NCBI RefSeq assembly: GCF_014649815.1
Contig: NZ_BMTT01000005.1
Location: 310,001 to 374,000 of the forward strand
From: Streptomyces mutabilis
GTDB lineage: Bacteria > Actinomycetota > Actinomycetes > Streptomycetales > Streptomycetaceae
Direction: 5' to 3'
DNA length: 64,000 bases
Of the stretch, positions 1 through 9,398 are shown piece after piece. Below the pieces are notes generated by a model. That model worked only from the letters and a program-made list of their open reading frames with translations. It ran no database searches and had not been told where the DNA came from. Position 1 is the first letter of the stretch, and the number at the start of each line of letters is the position of its first letter. The translations under genes and the position numbers were made by a program.

Positions 1-694
<694 letters not shown>

Positions 695-736
695 TCGAAC
701 GGCGCGGACGCGTCAGCCACCTTCTCCCCGCAACAC

Positions 737-3217
737 CTAGTGGAACCGTGCGAACACCTCCCGCACGCGCCGCGCGTCGCGCAGGCGCTGCTCGTAGGTG
801 GCTCCCATGGCCAGCAGCACCGCACCGGCCAGTGCGGGAGGCGCCCACCGGGGCAGCACGCCGACGACCTGGGCGACGTACGGAGCGAGTTCGTGCAGTG
901 CGACCAGGGCGAGCACGGCCCCACCGAGGACCAGCGGCGCCTGGAGCCGGCTCCGGGCGCCGACCAGGGTGACGGCCAGCGCGGCCGTACCGAGCAGCAG
1001 CGGCCGGAACCGGTGCGGGTCCCCCCATGCCGCGAGCAGGCTCGGAACCAGCGTGAGGGCCAGGCCGGCGCCGTACGCCGTCCACGAGGACAGCGCGGGG
1101 TCGCGACGGCGACTCAGGTGGCCGACGACCAGCGCGGGCACGGTCACCGGCAGGGCGTAGGCCTCCGGCGTGGTGACGTCCCACACAGCCAGTCGCACCC
1201 ATGCGGCGAGCACGAAGAGCACGACGGCCACATGACCGGCTGCCCGTCGGTCCGGTCGTATCGCGGTCCCGGCCATGACCACCCCGCCTACCGAGAGCAC
1301 CAGGGCGAACATCGGCAGATCGGTCGCGGCGAGCGCGAGCGCGAGCAGTCCCGCCGCCGCGCCCGCTCCCTCTACGGGCACGGTCACGGGCGAGCCCGCG
1401 GTGCGTGCCGCCAGCAGGGCCGCGACCGCGGGCACGACGACGACCAGCAGCGCGGTGTGGTGCGGCGGCCGGTCCGCGGACGCGCCGATCGCGCAGGCGA
1501 GAGCGGCGGCGTGTACGAGGGAGGCGGGTGCCGCGAACGGGCCGGTGTCCGGACGCGTGCCCGCGGCGGCGAACAGGAGCGTCAGAGGCACGAGCACACC
1601 GATCGTCGCCGACTCGGACGCCAGCGAGACCAGAGCGAGATCGACGGAGGTGACGAGGGCGAGGACAACGGCCCCGACGGCCACGTGCGACGTCCCGGCC
1701 GCGGCGCGGCGGACCCACTCCGCACAGCCCAGCGCGGCCACGACCACGCCGCCCTGCGCCACCAGGCCGGCGGTGTAGGGCAGCCCGAGCGCGGGAGGCA
1801 GTACGAGCAGTGCGGCCCAGCCCAGGACGAGCGCCCCCACCGCGCACTGAGGCCGCCACTGCTCGCCGCGGCCGGAAGCCACCGCCAGCACGCCCGCGAC
1901 GACGGCCAGCACGAGCGGCACGGTGCCGGCGTGCGCGGGCCACGGCACGTCCGTGAACACCGCGGCTCTGAAGCCCCGGGGGGCGCCGGACCAGGGTCGC
2001 TCCACCTGGAACACCGGACCGAGGAGCGTACCGGCGACCAGTGGGACCACCGACAGCACCACGAGTCCCTGGACCGCGAACGAGGCCCCGATCAGACCCC
2101 GGCGCGACGTTTCCCCGAGCGGCGTCCGGACGACCGCCAGCAGGGCGACCCCGCAGGCCAGGCACCCGGGGGCCGTCCACTCGCCGGGCAGCGAGGCCCG
2201 CAGTACCCCGCCCGCTCCGGCGACCAGGCACAGACCCGCCGCCAGCGCCGCGCCCACGGCGACCTCCGGCTTCGGAACGGTCCGGGAGGCGGCCATGGCG
2301 ATCGCGGCCGCGAGGACCAGGAGCGCCGCCGCGCGTGCGGAGGCTCCCGGGCCGGACGCAGTCCAGCAGAGCCAGCCGGCCGACAGGACTCCGACCGCGC
2401 CCGTGCCGAGCGAGCCGACGACCGCGACGATCCGTACGGGCGTGTGTGTCGTCCGCAGGGCGACGGCGGCCCCCGCCGCCGCGGTCACCAGGAGTACGGC
2501 CGTGAGGGTGTGTGGACCCGCGCCGACGGAGAGCGCCCACAGGGGCAGGGGAAGATGGGCGGTCGCCACGGCCAGCGGGAGAGGGAGGCGGAGCGCGAGC
2601 CGCGTGCCCCTGCGGCCCGATCCCTCGGTCACCGGAGCTTCCGCCGGCACCGTCGCGCCCACGCCCGCGCCGTACGCGGCCCACCCGCCGGCCAGGACGG
2701 CCGACGCGGCGGCCGTGTAGGTGAGAGCACCCGTGCCGGTGAACACCACTTCGTGCAGCGCGTAGGCGTCGAGGAGGGTCAGCGCGACCCCGAGAGCGGC
2801 AACCGCCTCGGCCGTCGAGGCCAGCCCGCGGCGCAGCAGCGCCACCGGCGTGGTCAGTGCCCCCACGGTCACCGCGCCGAGCACCAGCGACCGTCCGCCG
2901 ATCCCCAGGTGCCCCCAACTGACCAGGGTGAACGCCATCGCGGCGACCGTCAGCAGGATTCCGCCGAGGACCAGCAGTACGTTCTGCACCCCGGGTGCGG
3001 TGGCGTCCGGCGGGGGAGTGCCGGCAACAACGCCGCGGCTCGGCCACAACGGCGGCACGGACCCGTGCCCCCGGCCGCCGTGCGGGCCGGTGGCCGCACG
3101 CAACGTGTGGATCAGCCAGGCACGGCGTTGCAGCAATACGGCCCGACGGGCGTCGAGTTGCCACAACTCGGCGTCGAGGAGCCGCAACTCCTCGGCCGGG
3201 GGCAGCGGGTTCGTCAT
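737..3217 (-). CDS. Large polytopic membrane protein of unknown function
   Basis: About 826 residues. A short soluble N-terminus with a heptad-like stretch (LLDAELWQLDARRAVLLQRR) is followed by many consecutive Ala/Val/Leu hydrophobic segments filling the rest of the protein, about 20 or more possible membrane helices. This is a Streptomyces-type integral membrane protein with no enzymatic motif that I can see. I chose the ATG of MTNPLPPAEELRLL at 3217; a longer reading from 3253 is possible but adds a low-complexity leader. It runs in the same direction as the DUF2236 gene upstream with a gap of about 100 bp, so cotranscription is possible but not shown. Function is unknown. Confidence 0.72.
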   Translation of the reverse strand: MTNPLPPAEELRLLDAELWQLDARRAVLLQRRAWLIHTLRAATGPHGGRGHGSVPPLWPSRGVVAGTPPPDATAPGVQNVLLVLGGILLTVAAMAFTLVSWGHLGIGGRSLVLGAVTVGALTTPVALLRRGLASTAEAVAALGVALTLLDAYALHEVVFTGTGALTYTAAASAVLAGGWAAYGAGVGATVPAEAPVTEGSGRRGTRLALRLPLPLAVATAHLPLPLWALSVGAGPHTLTAVLLVTAAAGAAVALRTTHTPVRIVAVVGSLGTGAVGVLSAGWLCWTASGPGASARAAALLVLAAAIAMAASRTVPKPEVAVGAALAAGLCLVAGAGGVLRASLPGEWTAPGCLACGVALLAVVRTPLGETSRRGLIGASFAVQGLVVLSVVPLVAGTLLGPVFQVERPWSGAPRGFRAAVFTDVPWPAHAGTVPLVLAVVAGVLAVASGRGEQWRPQCAVGALVLGWAALLVLPPALGLPYTAGLVAQGGVVVAALGCAEWVRRAAAGTSHVAVGAVVLALVTSVDLALVSLASESATIGVLVPLTLLFAAAGTRPDTGPFAAPASLVHAAALACAIGASADRPPHHTALLVVVVPAVAALLAARTAGSPVTVPVEGAGAAAGLLALALAATDLPMFALVLSVGGVVMAGTAIRPDRRAAGHVAVVLFVLAAWVRLAVWDVTTPEAYALPVTVPALVVGHLSRRRDPALSSWTAYGAGLALTLVPSLLAAWGDPHRFRPLLLGTAALAVTLVGARSRLQAPLVLGGAVLALVALHELAPYVAQVVGVLPRWAPPALAGAVLLAMGATYEQRLRDARRVREVFARFH

Positions 3218-3316
3218 GCCACGGAGTGTCGTCCCCCTCACCCCGCCGGACATGAGCGCACGTACTCAGTTCCTACTCAGGCGAGGTCGTGCGGCCCCGG
3301 CCTTCGCGGGCACACC

Positions 3317-4792
3317 CTAGGCGTCCGTGAAGAGGGGATCATAAGGAGTGCTCGTGCGGCGCGCCGACATGAAGGAGACGAAATCGCCCACGAAGGCGCT
3401 CCGGCCGTAGGTCCCGTCGCCGGTGGCGAGGTCGCGGTGAAAGGCGGTACGGAAAAGCGCCCGGTACTCGTCCGCGTCGATGATGTCGTTGCCGTCCCCG
3501 TCGGCCGCGTCGAAAAGCACCTCGGCGACGCGGATCAGCGCAGGCCCGGCGAGGGAGGGGACGGCGGCGGCGTACTCTGCGGCGCTGACCCGGCCGTCAC
3601 CGTCCGTGTCGAGGGCTGTCTGCAGTTCGTGCCACCAGGCGGCGAAGGCGTCGTAGAGTCGCGTCTCCTCCGGTTCGTCCAGGTCCAGGCGCGTGGACAG
3701 TTCCCGGGCCATCGCCGCGAGGTCCGGCCAGTCGAGGTGGCCGTCGCCGGTCTGGTCCAGCACCTGACGGAAGAACTCCTCCGCCGAGCGTCGGCCCTCG
3801 CCCGTGTGCGCGGACGCCGGGACCGGATCGGGCACACCGCCCAGCGGGGTGATCAGGCGGAGCAGGGCCGACGCGCGTTTCATGCGGCTGCGCAGGGCGG
3901 CGACGGTCCGGGCGCGAGGGTCGTCGCTACCGGTCGAGAGCGTCAGCAAGTCGATGATGTTCTCCGCGTTGAGCCAGCCCTCGGGCAGGAAGCGGGCCAG
4001 TCCGGCGGCGAGGTAGGCACCCCGCATGAGGGTGTCGGCGCCGGGCATCTCCGGTAGCCCGGCCCGGCGTCGGTACGCCTCGGGGAGCGAGGCCACGGTG
4101 ATCGCGCCGAAGAGCGGCCCGGCGACGGCCCGGCCCGCCGCCCACACGGTCGGCGCTCCGTCGAGCAGTGCCGGGGCGGGCAGATGGTCGAAGAGCCGGT
4201 ACAGGATGATGCGGGCCGCCTCGGTGTTCTCCAGCTCGTTCTCCACGACGCGGTCGAAGTAGGCCCAGAAGTCGTGGAGTTCCTCGGGGAGTTCCGTGGC
4301 GTCACCGTCGAGCGCGGCGAGGAACGCGCGGTACTCGGCGTACATCCGTTCCATCGTGCGCTGCTCCAGGGGCTGGCCGCTCAGCCGGCACATCGTCACG
4401 GCGCTCTCGAACAGGGTGGCGATCACCCAGGCGCGAGTGGCGCGGTCCATCGCGTCGTAGGCCCGGCCGCGGGGGTCCGTGCCGCTCATGCGCGCGTGCA
4501 GCCGGTTGAGCCGGGCGGCCTCCCGCTCGCGTACCACGGGGTCGCCGCTGTACATGCGCCGCATGCTGAGGAAGGTGTTGCGGAGCCGGCGCCAAGGATG
4601 GGCCACGAAGGTGGAGTTGTCGAGGAGGGCCGCGCCGATCTGCGGGTGGGCCGCCTCCAACACCGTCGCGCGGATCATGGCGAGTGCCCAGCGCGGGTCG
4701 TCGAAGAAGGTTTGGAACTGCGTACCGGGGCCGAACAAGGGCGGTTCCTCGTCGGTGTGCGGAGTGTCGGCGCGGATCGTGTCCGAGGTCAT
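3317..4792 (-). CDS. DUF2236 (MpaB/latex-clearing-type) oxygenase fused to C-terminal EF-hands
   Basis: 491 residues. The N-terminal half carries the DUF2236 pattern seen in MpaB, latex clearing protein and related haem-type oxygenases: FDDPRWALAMIRATVLEAAHP, then NSTFVAHPWRRLRNT and RLHARMSGTDPRGRAYDA. The C-terminal third adds three EF-hand-like loops: DQTGDGHLDWPD near residue 345, DTDGDGRVSAAE near 395 and DGDGNDIIDADE near 432, so calcium binding is likely. The ATG at 4792 has GGAG upstream. It overlaps the stop of the isoprenyl transferase gene (ATGA), so the two are probably translationally coupled. By inference it may oxidise an isoprenoid made by its partner. Substrate and haem binding cannot be read from the sequence. 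Confidence 0.83.
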   Translation of the reverse strand: MTSDTIRADTPHTDEEPPLFGPGTQFQTFFDDPRWALAMIRATVLEAAHPQIGAALLDNSTFVAHPWRRLRNTFLSMRRMYSGDPVVREREAARLNRLHARMSGTDPRGRAYDAMDRATRAWVIATLFESAVTMCRLSGQPLEQRTMERMYAEYRAFLAALDGDATELPEELHDFWAYFDRVVENELENTEAARIILYRLFDHLPAPALLDGAPTVWAAGRAVAGPLFGAITVASLPEAYRRRAGLPEMPGADTLMRGAYLAAGLARFLPEGWLNAENIIDLLTLSTGSDDPRARTVAALRSRMKRASALLRLITPLGGVPDPVPASAHTGEGRRSAEEFFRQVLDQTGDGHLDWPDLAAMARELSTRLDLDEPEETRLYDAFAAWWHELQTALDTDGDGRVSAAEYAAAVPSLAGPALIRVAEVLFDAADGDGNDIIDADEYRALFRTAFHRDLATGDGTYGRSAFVGDFVSFMSARRTSTPYDPLFTDA

Positions 4793-5670
4793 CGTGGGTC
4801 TCCGTTCGTCTGGGGAGGCAGACTGCCGAAACGGCGGTCGCGGCGCCGGTAGGTGTGCAGGCAGTGCAGGAAGTCGGGGGCCCGGAAGTCCGGCCAGAGC
4901 ACCTCGGGGAAGGTCCACTCGGCGTAGGCGACCTTCCAGAGCATGAAGTTGGAGATGCGCTGCTCGCCGGACGTACGGATGACCAGGTCCACGTCCGGGG
5001 TGTCCGGGAACGGCAGATGCTGGGCGAAGAGGCTTTCGGTCACCTCGTCAGCGGGCGTCCCGTTCCGGATGAGCGATCGGGCGGCCTCGACGATGTCCCG
5101 GCGACCGCCGTGGTCGAAGGCCACGGTCAGCGTCATGCCTCGGTTGCCGTCGGTCAATGTCGTCAGGTCCTCGAAGTCCTGCGCCAGTTCGCGGGGGATG
5201 CGCGGGTCGGTGACCCCCAGGAATCGGCAGCGGACACCGCGGGCGAGCAGGAAGGGCGCGTGCTTGCGCACTACCCGACGGACCAGGCCCATCAGGTAGT
5301 CGACCTCCGCTCCGGGCCGGTTCCAGTTCTCGGTGGAGAAGGCGTACAGGGTGAGCCATTCGACGCCCGCGGACCTGGCCGCCTCGATGACCTCGATTAC
5401 GGTGGCTTCGGCGGCCCGGTGGCCGGCCGACCGCGGCAGTGCACGCCGCTGGGCCCACCGACCGTTCCCGTCCATCACGCATGCCACGTGCCGGGGCACC
5501 GTGCGCGCGGGGTCGTCGCCGCGTTCTCGCTCGGTCGGCCCGTCCCCCTGCCCTGCGCGGTTCCCCGGCGCGCGGCGTCCGCCGGACAGGCCGCTGCGGG
5601 CCACCGCGCCCGACGCCGCCGCCACACCTGGAGCGGCATTTCCGGCCGCGCTGTGCTCGTTCACACTCAC
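4789..5670 (-). CDS. cis-Isoprenyl diphosphate synthase (UppS family)
   Basis: 293 residues with all UppS-family blocks: the catalytic VMDGNGRWAQRR near residue 65-75, GHRAAEATV, YAFSTENWNRP, VAFDHGGRRDI and the C-terminal DLVIRTSGEQRISNFM followed by AYAEWTFPEVLWPDF. It condenses IPP units in the cis configuration to make a polyprenyl diphosphate at the membrane surface. The start is the GTG at 5670; the roughly 50 residues before the first conserved block are low-complexity and may be partly untranslated, with GTG 5664 as an alternative. Its stop overlaps the DUF2236 start by four bases. Since every Streptomyces needs one housekeeping UppS, this arm-like copy paired with an oxygenase is more likely specialised. 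Product length cannot be read. Confidence 0.88.
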   Translation of the reverse strand: MSVNEHSAAGNAAPGVAAASGAVARSGLSGGRRAPGNRAGQGDGPTERERGDDPARTVPRHVACVMDGNGRWAQRRALPRSAGHRAAEATVIEVIEAARSAGVEWLTLYAFSTENWNRPGAEVDYLMGLVRRVVRKHAPFLLARGVRCRFLGVTDPRIPRELAQDFEDLTTLTDGNRGMTLTVAFDHGGRRDIVEAARSLIRNGTPADEVTESLFAQHLPFPDTPDVDLVIRTSGEQRISNFMLWKVAYAEWTFPEVLWPDFRAPDFLHCLHTYRRRDRRFGSLPPQTNGDPR

Positions 5671-6236
5671 CCCGCCTCGCCCACGCCCCCGACCGGCATG
5701 TCCCCTGCTGGAAGTCTGGCAGCGGCAAAGACGCCGACAGGCCCGCACGGACTGTTCATCACCCTTGGCGCGTATGTTCGATCCCTTCCGTTCGAGTCCT
5801 CCGGTGACGGCGACCGCCGAGGCATCCGCACCGCCGAGCCGCCACCACCCGCCGACGGACGCATGGGCACCGGACCGCGTCGACGGATCGGCGGACGCGA
5901 GCGCTGCCCACGCCACGCAGGGGCAGCGCTGCGGATCGACCGGGACGGGCGTGAATGCCCGACGACGACCTGGCCCTCACCGTGCTCGCCGCATTGAGCG
6001 GTACGGGAGGAGGAGCACCCGCCGCCTGCACTCATGCAAGCCCCAGGACCCCGCGGTGCGCCGCGGCCCGCTGCCGACGTCACACATGGTCGCCCGCTTC
6101 AGCCGGTGGCCGAGAGCCTGCCGCTGCGTCGTCATGGACACGGGGGAACCGGGCCGCGGACTGGGGGCAGCACACGACCTCGCCTCAGTCGCGGCCGCGG
6201 ACCTGCTGGGCGCGTGGCGCCCCGTCGGTTGGCTTT
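5671..6236. other. Gene-free stretch upstream of the isoprenyl transferase
   Basis: No open frame here has recognisable homology or a convincing ribosome binding site. It should hold the promoter of the isoprenyl transferase operon and ends at the left terminal repeat of the IS21 element. Confidence 0.5.
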
Positions 6237-8786
6237 GTGCACGAGTCGTGACGGCGGTTGTACACGGGTTTGGGAGGCGCCCGTTTCCACGGTCGGGTGA
6301 TGTTCACGAGTTTTGAAGGCAGCGGGGTGCTTGCCAGGACAGCATCGGGGTGTTGCCGGTGAAAGGTCCTGGTCATGCCGCAGATGTCGAAGGTCGAGCT
6401 GTACGCGGCGATCCGGCGGGACCACCGGGCCGGCGTGACGATGCGGGAGTTGGAGCGCAAGTACAACGTCTCCTGGCGGACGGTGCGCAAGGCCCTGGAC
6501 TCCGCCTGGCCGGAGCCGCGTAAGCCGCTGCCGCCGCGGCCGTCGGCACTCGATCCGTACAAGTCGGTGATCGACGAAATCTTGCGGGCGGACCTGGATG
6601 CGCCGCGCAAGCAGCGGCACACGGTCACCCGGATCTTCCACCGGCTGGTGGAGGAACACGCCGCCGAGGTGTCGTATCCGATGGTCAGGCGCTATGTCGT
6701 CGACCGGAAGCCGCAGATCGCGGTGGAGGCGGGCAAGGCGCCCATTGAGGCGTTCGTTCCGCAGACCCACCCGCCGGGCATGGAGGCGGAGGTCGACTTC
6801 GGCGACGTGGCCGTGCGACTCGCCGGCCAGCTGGTGACCTGCTACTTGTTCTCCTTCCGCCTGTCGTATTCGGGCAAGGCCGTCCACCGGGTCTTCGCCT
6901 CGGCAGGGCAGGAAGCCTTCTTCGAGGGGCACGTGCATGCACTGCGGGTGCTGGGCGGTGTCCCGCGGGGCCGGGTCCGTTACGACAACCTCAAGGCCGC
7001 CGTCGCCCAGGTGCTGGGGCTGAGCCGGGCGAGGGTGGAGACCGACCGGTGGATCGCGTTCCGGTCGCACTTCGGCATCGAGAGCTTCTACTGCCGCCCC
7101 GGCATCGACGGCGCCCACGAGAAGGGCGGGGTCGAGGGGCAGATCGGCTACTTCCGCCGCAACCACTTCACCCCGGTGCCGGACGTTTCCTCGCTGGCTG
7201 AGCTGAACGAGATGGTCGAGCAGTGGGACCTGCACGACGGCCGGCGCCGGATCGGCTCGCGGCCGCGGACCATCGACGAGTACTTCGCCGTCGAGCAGCC
7301 GCTGCTGCTGCCGCTGCCGACCGAACCGTTCGAGACGGGGCGGGTGTTCACTCCCAGGGTCGACCGCTACAGCCAGATCACGGTTCGCACCAACCGCTAC
7401 TCGGTGCCCGTCCGTCTGATCGGCAAGCGGGTCCGCGTCGTGCTGCACGCCTCTCACCTGGTGGTTTACGACCAGAACGTGGAAGTCGCCCGGCACGAGC
7501 GGCTGATCGCCAAGGCCAGCTGCCGCCTGGAGCTGGACCACTACCTGGAAGCCCTGATCCGCAAGCCGGGCGCCTTCCCCGGCGCCACCGCTCTGGAACA
7601 GGCCCGCTCGGCGGGCAAGTTCACCCCCGTGCATGACGCCTGGTGGGCTCAGGCGCGCAAGGTGCACGGCGAGCGGGACGGCACCCGAGCACTGATCGAG
7701 GTGCTGCTACTGGGCCGGCACATTCCACACGAGCACCTGGTCGCCGGGCTGGCCACCGCCCTGCGGGCCGGGGCCCTGACCGCGGACGCGGTCGCGCTTG
7801 AGGCCCGCAAGGCCGCCCAGGCCGACGATGTGCCGTCCGCCCCCGGCCGACCCGCAGGCAGTGGCTCCGGGACGTCGGGGACCGTGACGTTCCTGCACGA
7901 GTGGAAGCTGGCCCACCTTCCGCCGGACACCAGGCCGCTGCCCTCGGTGACCCCCTATGACCAGTTGCTCCGACGCCGTCGCGCCAGCGGCGGCGCCCAC
8001 CGAGAGGAAGAAGCCCAGTGACCCTGCCCCGCCAGCGTGGCTTGACCGAGCAGGCCGCCGACGCCGCCATCGACACGGCCTGTCGCATGCTGCGGCTGCC
8101 GTCGATCCGCAACGAGTTCTCCGACATCGCCGACCGGGCGGTGAAGGACCAGATGACCTACCGCGGCTTCCTCGCCGAGCTGCTGATGGCCGAGTGCGAC
8201 GACCGGGCCCGCCGCCGCTCGGAACGGCGGATCAAGGCAGCCGGATTCCCAAGGGAGAAGTCCCTGCGGACCTTCGACTTCGATGCCAACCCGAACATCG
8301 ACCCGGCCACTATCCACACCCTCGCCTCCTGCGAGTGGATCAAGAAGGGGCAGCCGCTCTGTTTGATTGGCGACTCCGGCACCGGCAAGTCCCACATGCT
8401 CATCGCCCTGGGCACCGAGGCAGCCATGAGGGGATACCGCGTCCGCTACACGCTCGCCACGAAGCTGGTCAACGAGCTGGTCGAGGCCGCCGACGAGAAG
8501 CAGCTGAACAAGACCATCGCCCGCTACGGCCGCGTCGACCTGCTCTGCATCGACGAACTCGGTCATATGGAACTCGACCGCCACGGGGCCGAACTCCTCT
8601 TCCAGGTCCTGACCGAACGCGAGGAGAAGAACAGCGTCGCCATCGCCTCCAACGAGTCCTTCGGCGGCTGGACGAAGACGTTCACCGACCCGCGGCTCTG
8701 CGCGGCCATCGTCGACCGCCTGACCTTCAACGGCACGATCATCGAGACCGGCACCGACTCCTACCGCCTGGCCACGACTCGTGCAC
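6237..8786 (+). mobile_element. IS21-family insertion sequence
   Basis: Contains istA and istB with the usual four-base overlap. A 14-bp inverted repeat marks the ends: GTGCACGAGTCGTG at 6237-6250 and its complement at 8773-8786. I see no target duplication outside it. Unusually, the right repeat lies inside the last codons of istB, so either the real tip is further out or the istB stop is supplied by flanking DNA. The outer limits are therefore approximate to a few tens of bases. Confidence 0.8.
6375..8021 (+). CDS. istA: IS21-family transposase IstA
   Basis: 548 residues and apparently intact. An N-terminal helix-turn-helix (MRELERKYNVSWRTVRKAL) is followed by the DDE integrase core: first Asp in MEAEVDFGDV, second in VRYDNLKAAV and Glu in EKGGVEGQIGYFRR. 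A C-terminal beta-rich region follows (TVRTNRYSVPVRLIGKRV). It cuts and joins the element ends together with IstB. Its stop overlaps the GTG of istB by four bases, the standard IS21 coupling. A short relic of a related IstA lies at 34653-34745. Confidence 0.95.
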   Translation: MPQMSKVELYAAIRRDHRAGVTMRELERKYNVSWRTVRKALDSAWPEPRKPLPPRPSALDPYKSVIDEILRADLDAPRKQRHTVTRIFHRLVEEHAAEVSYPMVRRYVVDRKPQIAVEAGKAPIEAFVPQTHPPGMEAEVDFGDVAVRLAGQLVTCYLFSFRLSYSGKAVHRVFASAGQEAFFEGHVHALRVLGGVPRGRVRYDNLKAAVAQVLGLSRARVETDRWIAFRSHFGIESFYCRPGIDGAHEKGGVEGQIGYFRRNHFTPVPDVSSLAELNEMVEQWDLHDGRRRIGSRPRTIDEYFAVEQPLLLPLPTEPFETGRVFTPRVDRYSQITVRTNRYSVPVRLIGKRVRVVLHASHLVVYDQNVEVARHERLIAKASCRLELDHYLEALIRKPGAFPGATALEQARSAGKFTPVHDAWWAQARKVHGERDGTRALIEVLLLGRHIPHEHLVAGLATALRAGALTADAVALEARKAAQADDVPSAPGRPAGSGSGTSGTVTFLHEWKLAHLPPDTRPLPSVTPYDQLLRRRRASGGAHREEEAQ

Positions 8787-8812
8787 GAGCCGAACAGGTT
8801 CAAGCCAGCTGA
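8018..8812 (+). CDS. istB: IS21-family helper ATPase IstB
   Basis: 264 residues, AAA+ ATPase with Walker A GDSGTGKS, Walker B LLCIDELGH and a sensor region around IASNESFGGWTKTF. It selects target DNA and activates IstA. It starts at the GTG at 8018, overlapping the end of istA. Its last eight or nine codons run past the right terminal repeat and overlap the 3' end of the opposing YunG-like gene by 13 bases, which is odd for an intact element. Confidence 0.94.
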   Translation: MTLPRQRGLTEQAADAAIDTACRMLRLPSIRNEFSDIADRAVKDQMTYRGFLAELLMAECDDRARRRSERRIKAAGFPREKSLRTFDFDANPNIDPATIHTLASCEWIKKGQPLCLIGDSGTGKSHMLIALGTEAAMRGYRVRYTLATKLVNELVEAADEKQLNKTIARYGRVDLLCIDELGHMELDRHGAELLFQVLTEREEKNSVAIASNESFGGWTKTFTDPRLCAAIVDRLTFNGTIIETGTDSYRLATTRARAEQVQAS

Positions 8813-9228
8813 CGAGACACGGCCGCGGAGGCCGTTCCCTGCTGCCGATTGAGCTTCTCCAAGACCCGGTCGCGGAGAAGCTCGTACTCCTCACGGAGCC
8901 TGCGCCATTCAGTCACGGGAGGGCGAGGAATCACAATGCCTCCGGTGACGATCTCCTCTGGCCCGAACTGCTCGCGAGTGAGGTCGATCTCCATGCCCAT
9001 GCCCAGGCGGTTCCACCAGTGGTAGTCCACACGCTCTCCGTTGACATGGACCTCCCCTCGGATCAACTCGCCTCCCATCAGGTCATTGAGCACCATGGCG
9101 GTCACTCCGCATTGGTCCCGGGCCGGGTTGTCCTCGGTCCAGCGCGATCGGAACTCAGGCGTGCACGTCTCGGCACTCCAACTGCTGCGAACGGCTCGTT
9201 CGATGTCGGTGAGAAGCAACGGTGTCAT
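8800..9228 (-). CDS. YunG-like hypothetical protein
   Basis: 142 residues. The pattern WSAETC, then NPARDQCGVTAMVLND, GGELIRGEV, YHWWNRL and EIDLTREQF matches the YunG-like family found in Firmicutes and actinobacteria, whose function is unknown; the conserved Cys and His residues look like an enzyme site. I chose the ATG at 9228 because the conserved region begins shortly after it. The 3' end overlaps istB and lies only about 14 bases outside the IS21 repeat, so the C-terminus (after LEKLNRQQ) may have been altered by that insertion. Confidence 0.75.
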   Translation of the reverse strand: MTPLLLTDIERAVRSSWSAETCTPEFRSRWTEDNPARDQCGVTAMVLNDLMGGELIRGEVHVNGERVDYHWWNRLGMGMEIDLTREQFGPEEIVTGGIVIPRPPVTEWRRLREEYELLRDRVLEKLNRQQGTASAAVSRQLA

Positions 9229-9398
9229 GCCGGCGATCCTGCCAGCAGACACTGACAACGGCCGGACGCTGGCAGACACGGCAACCGGCTGCTGCCTTCA
9301 AAACTGACGAACATCTCCTCGCTCCGCGGTCCCCGACTGCCTCCGCAACTCATCGACAAACGCTGTCGGTGAACATGCACAAAGCCAGTCGGTGGATC

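Noticed and set aside
740-4057. A very long plus-strand open frame (1100 codons) opposite the membrane protein and DUF2236 genes
   Set aside because: Arg/Gly/Pro-rich shadow of high-GC genes on the other strand; no motifs, and the minus-strand genes have clear homology.
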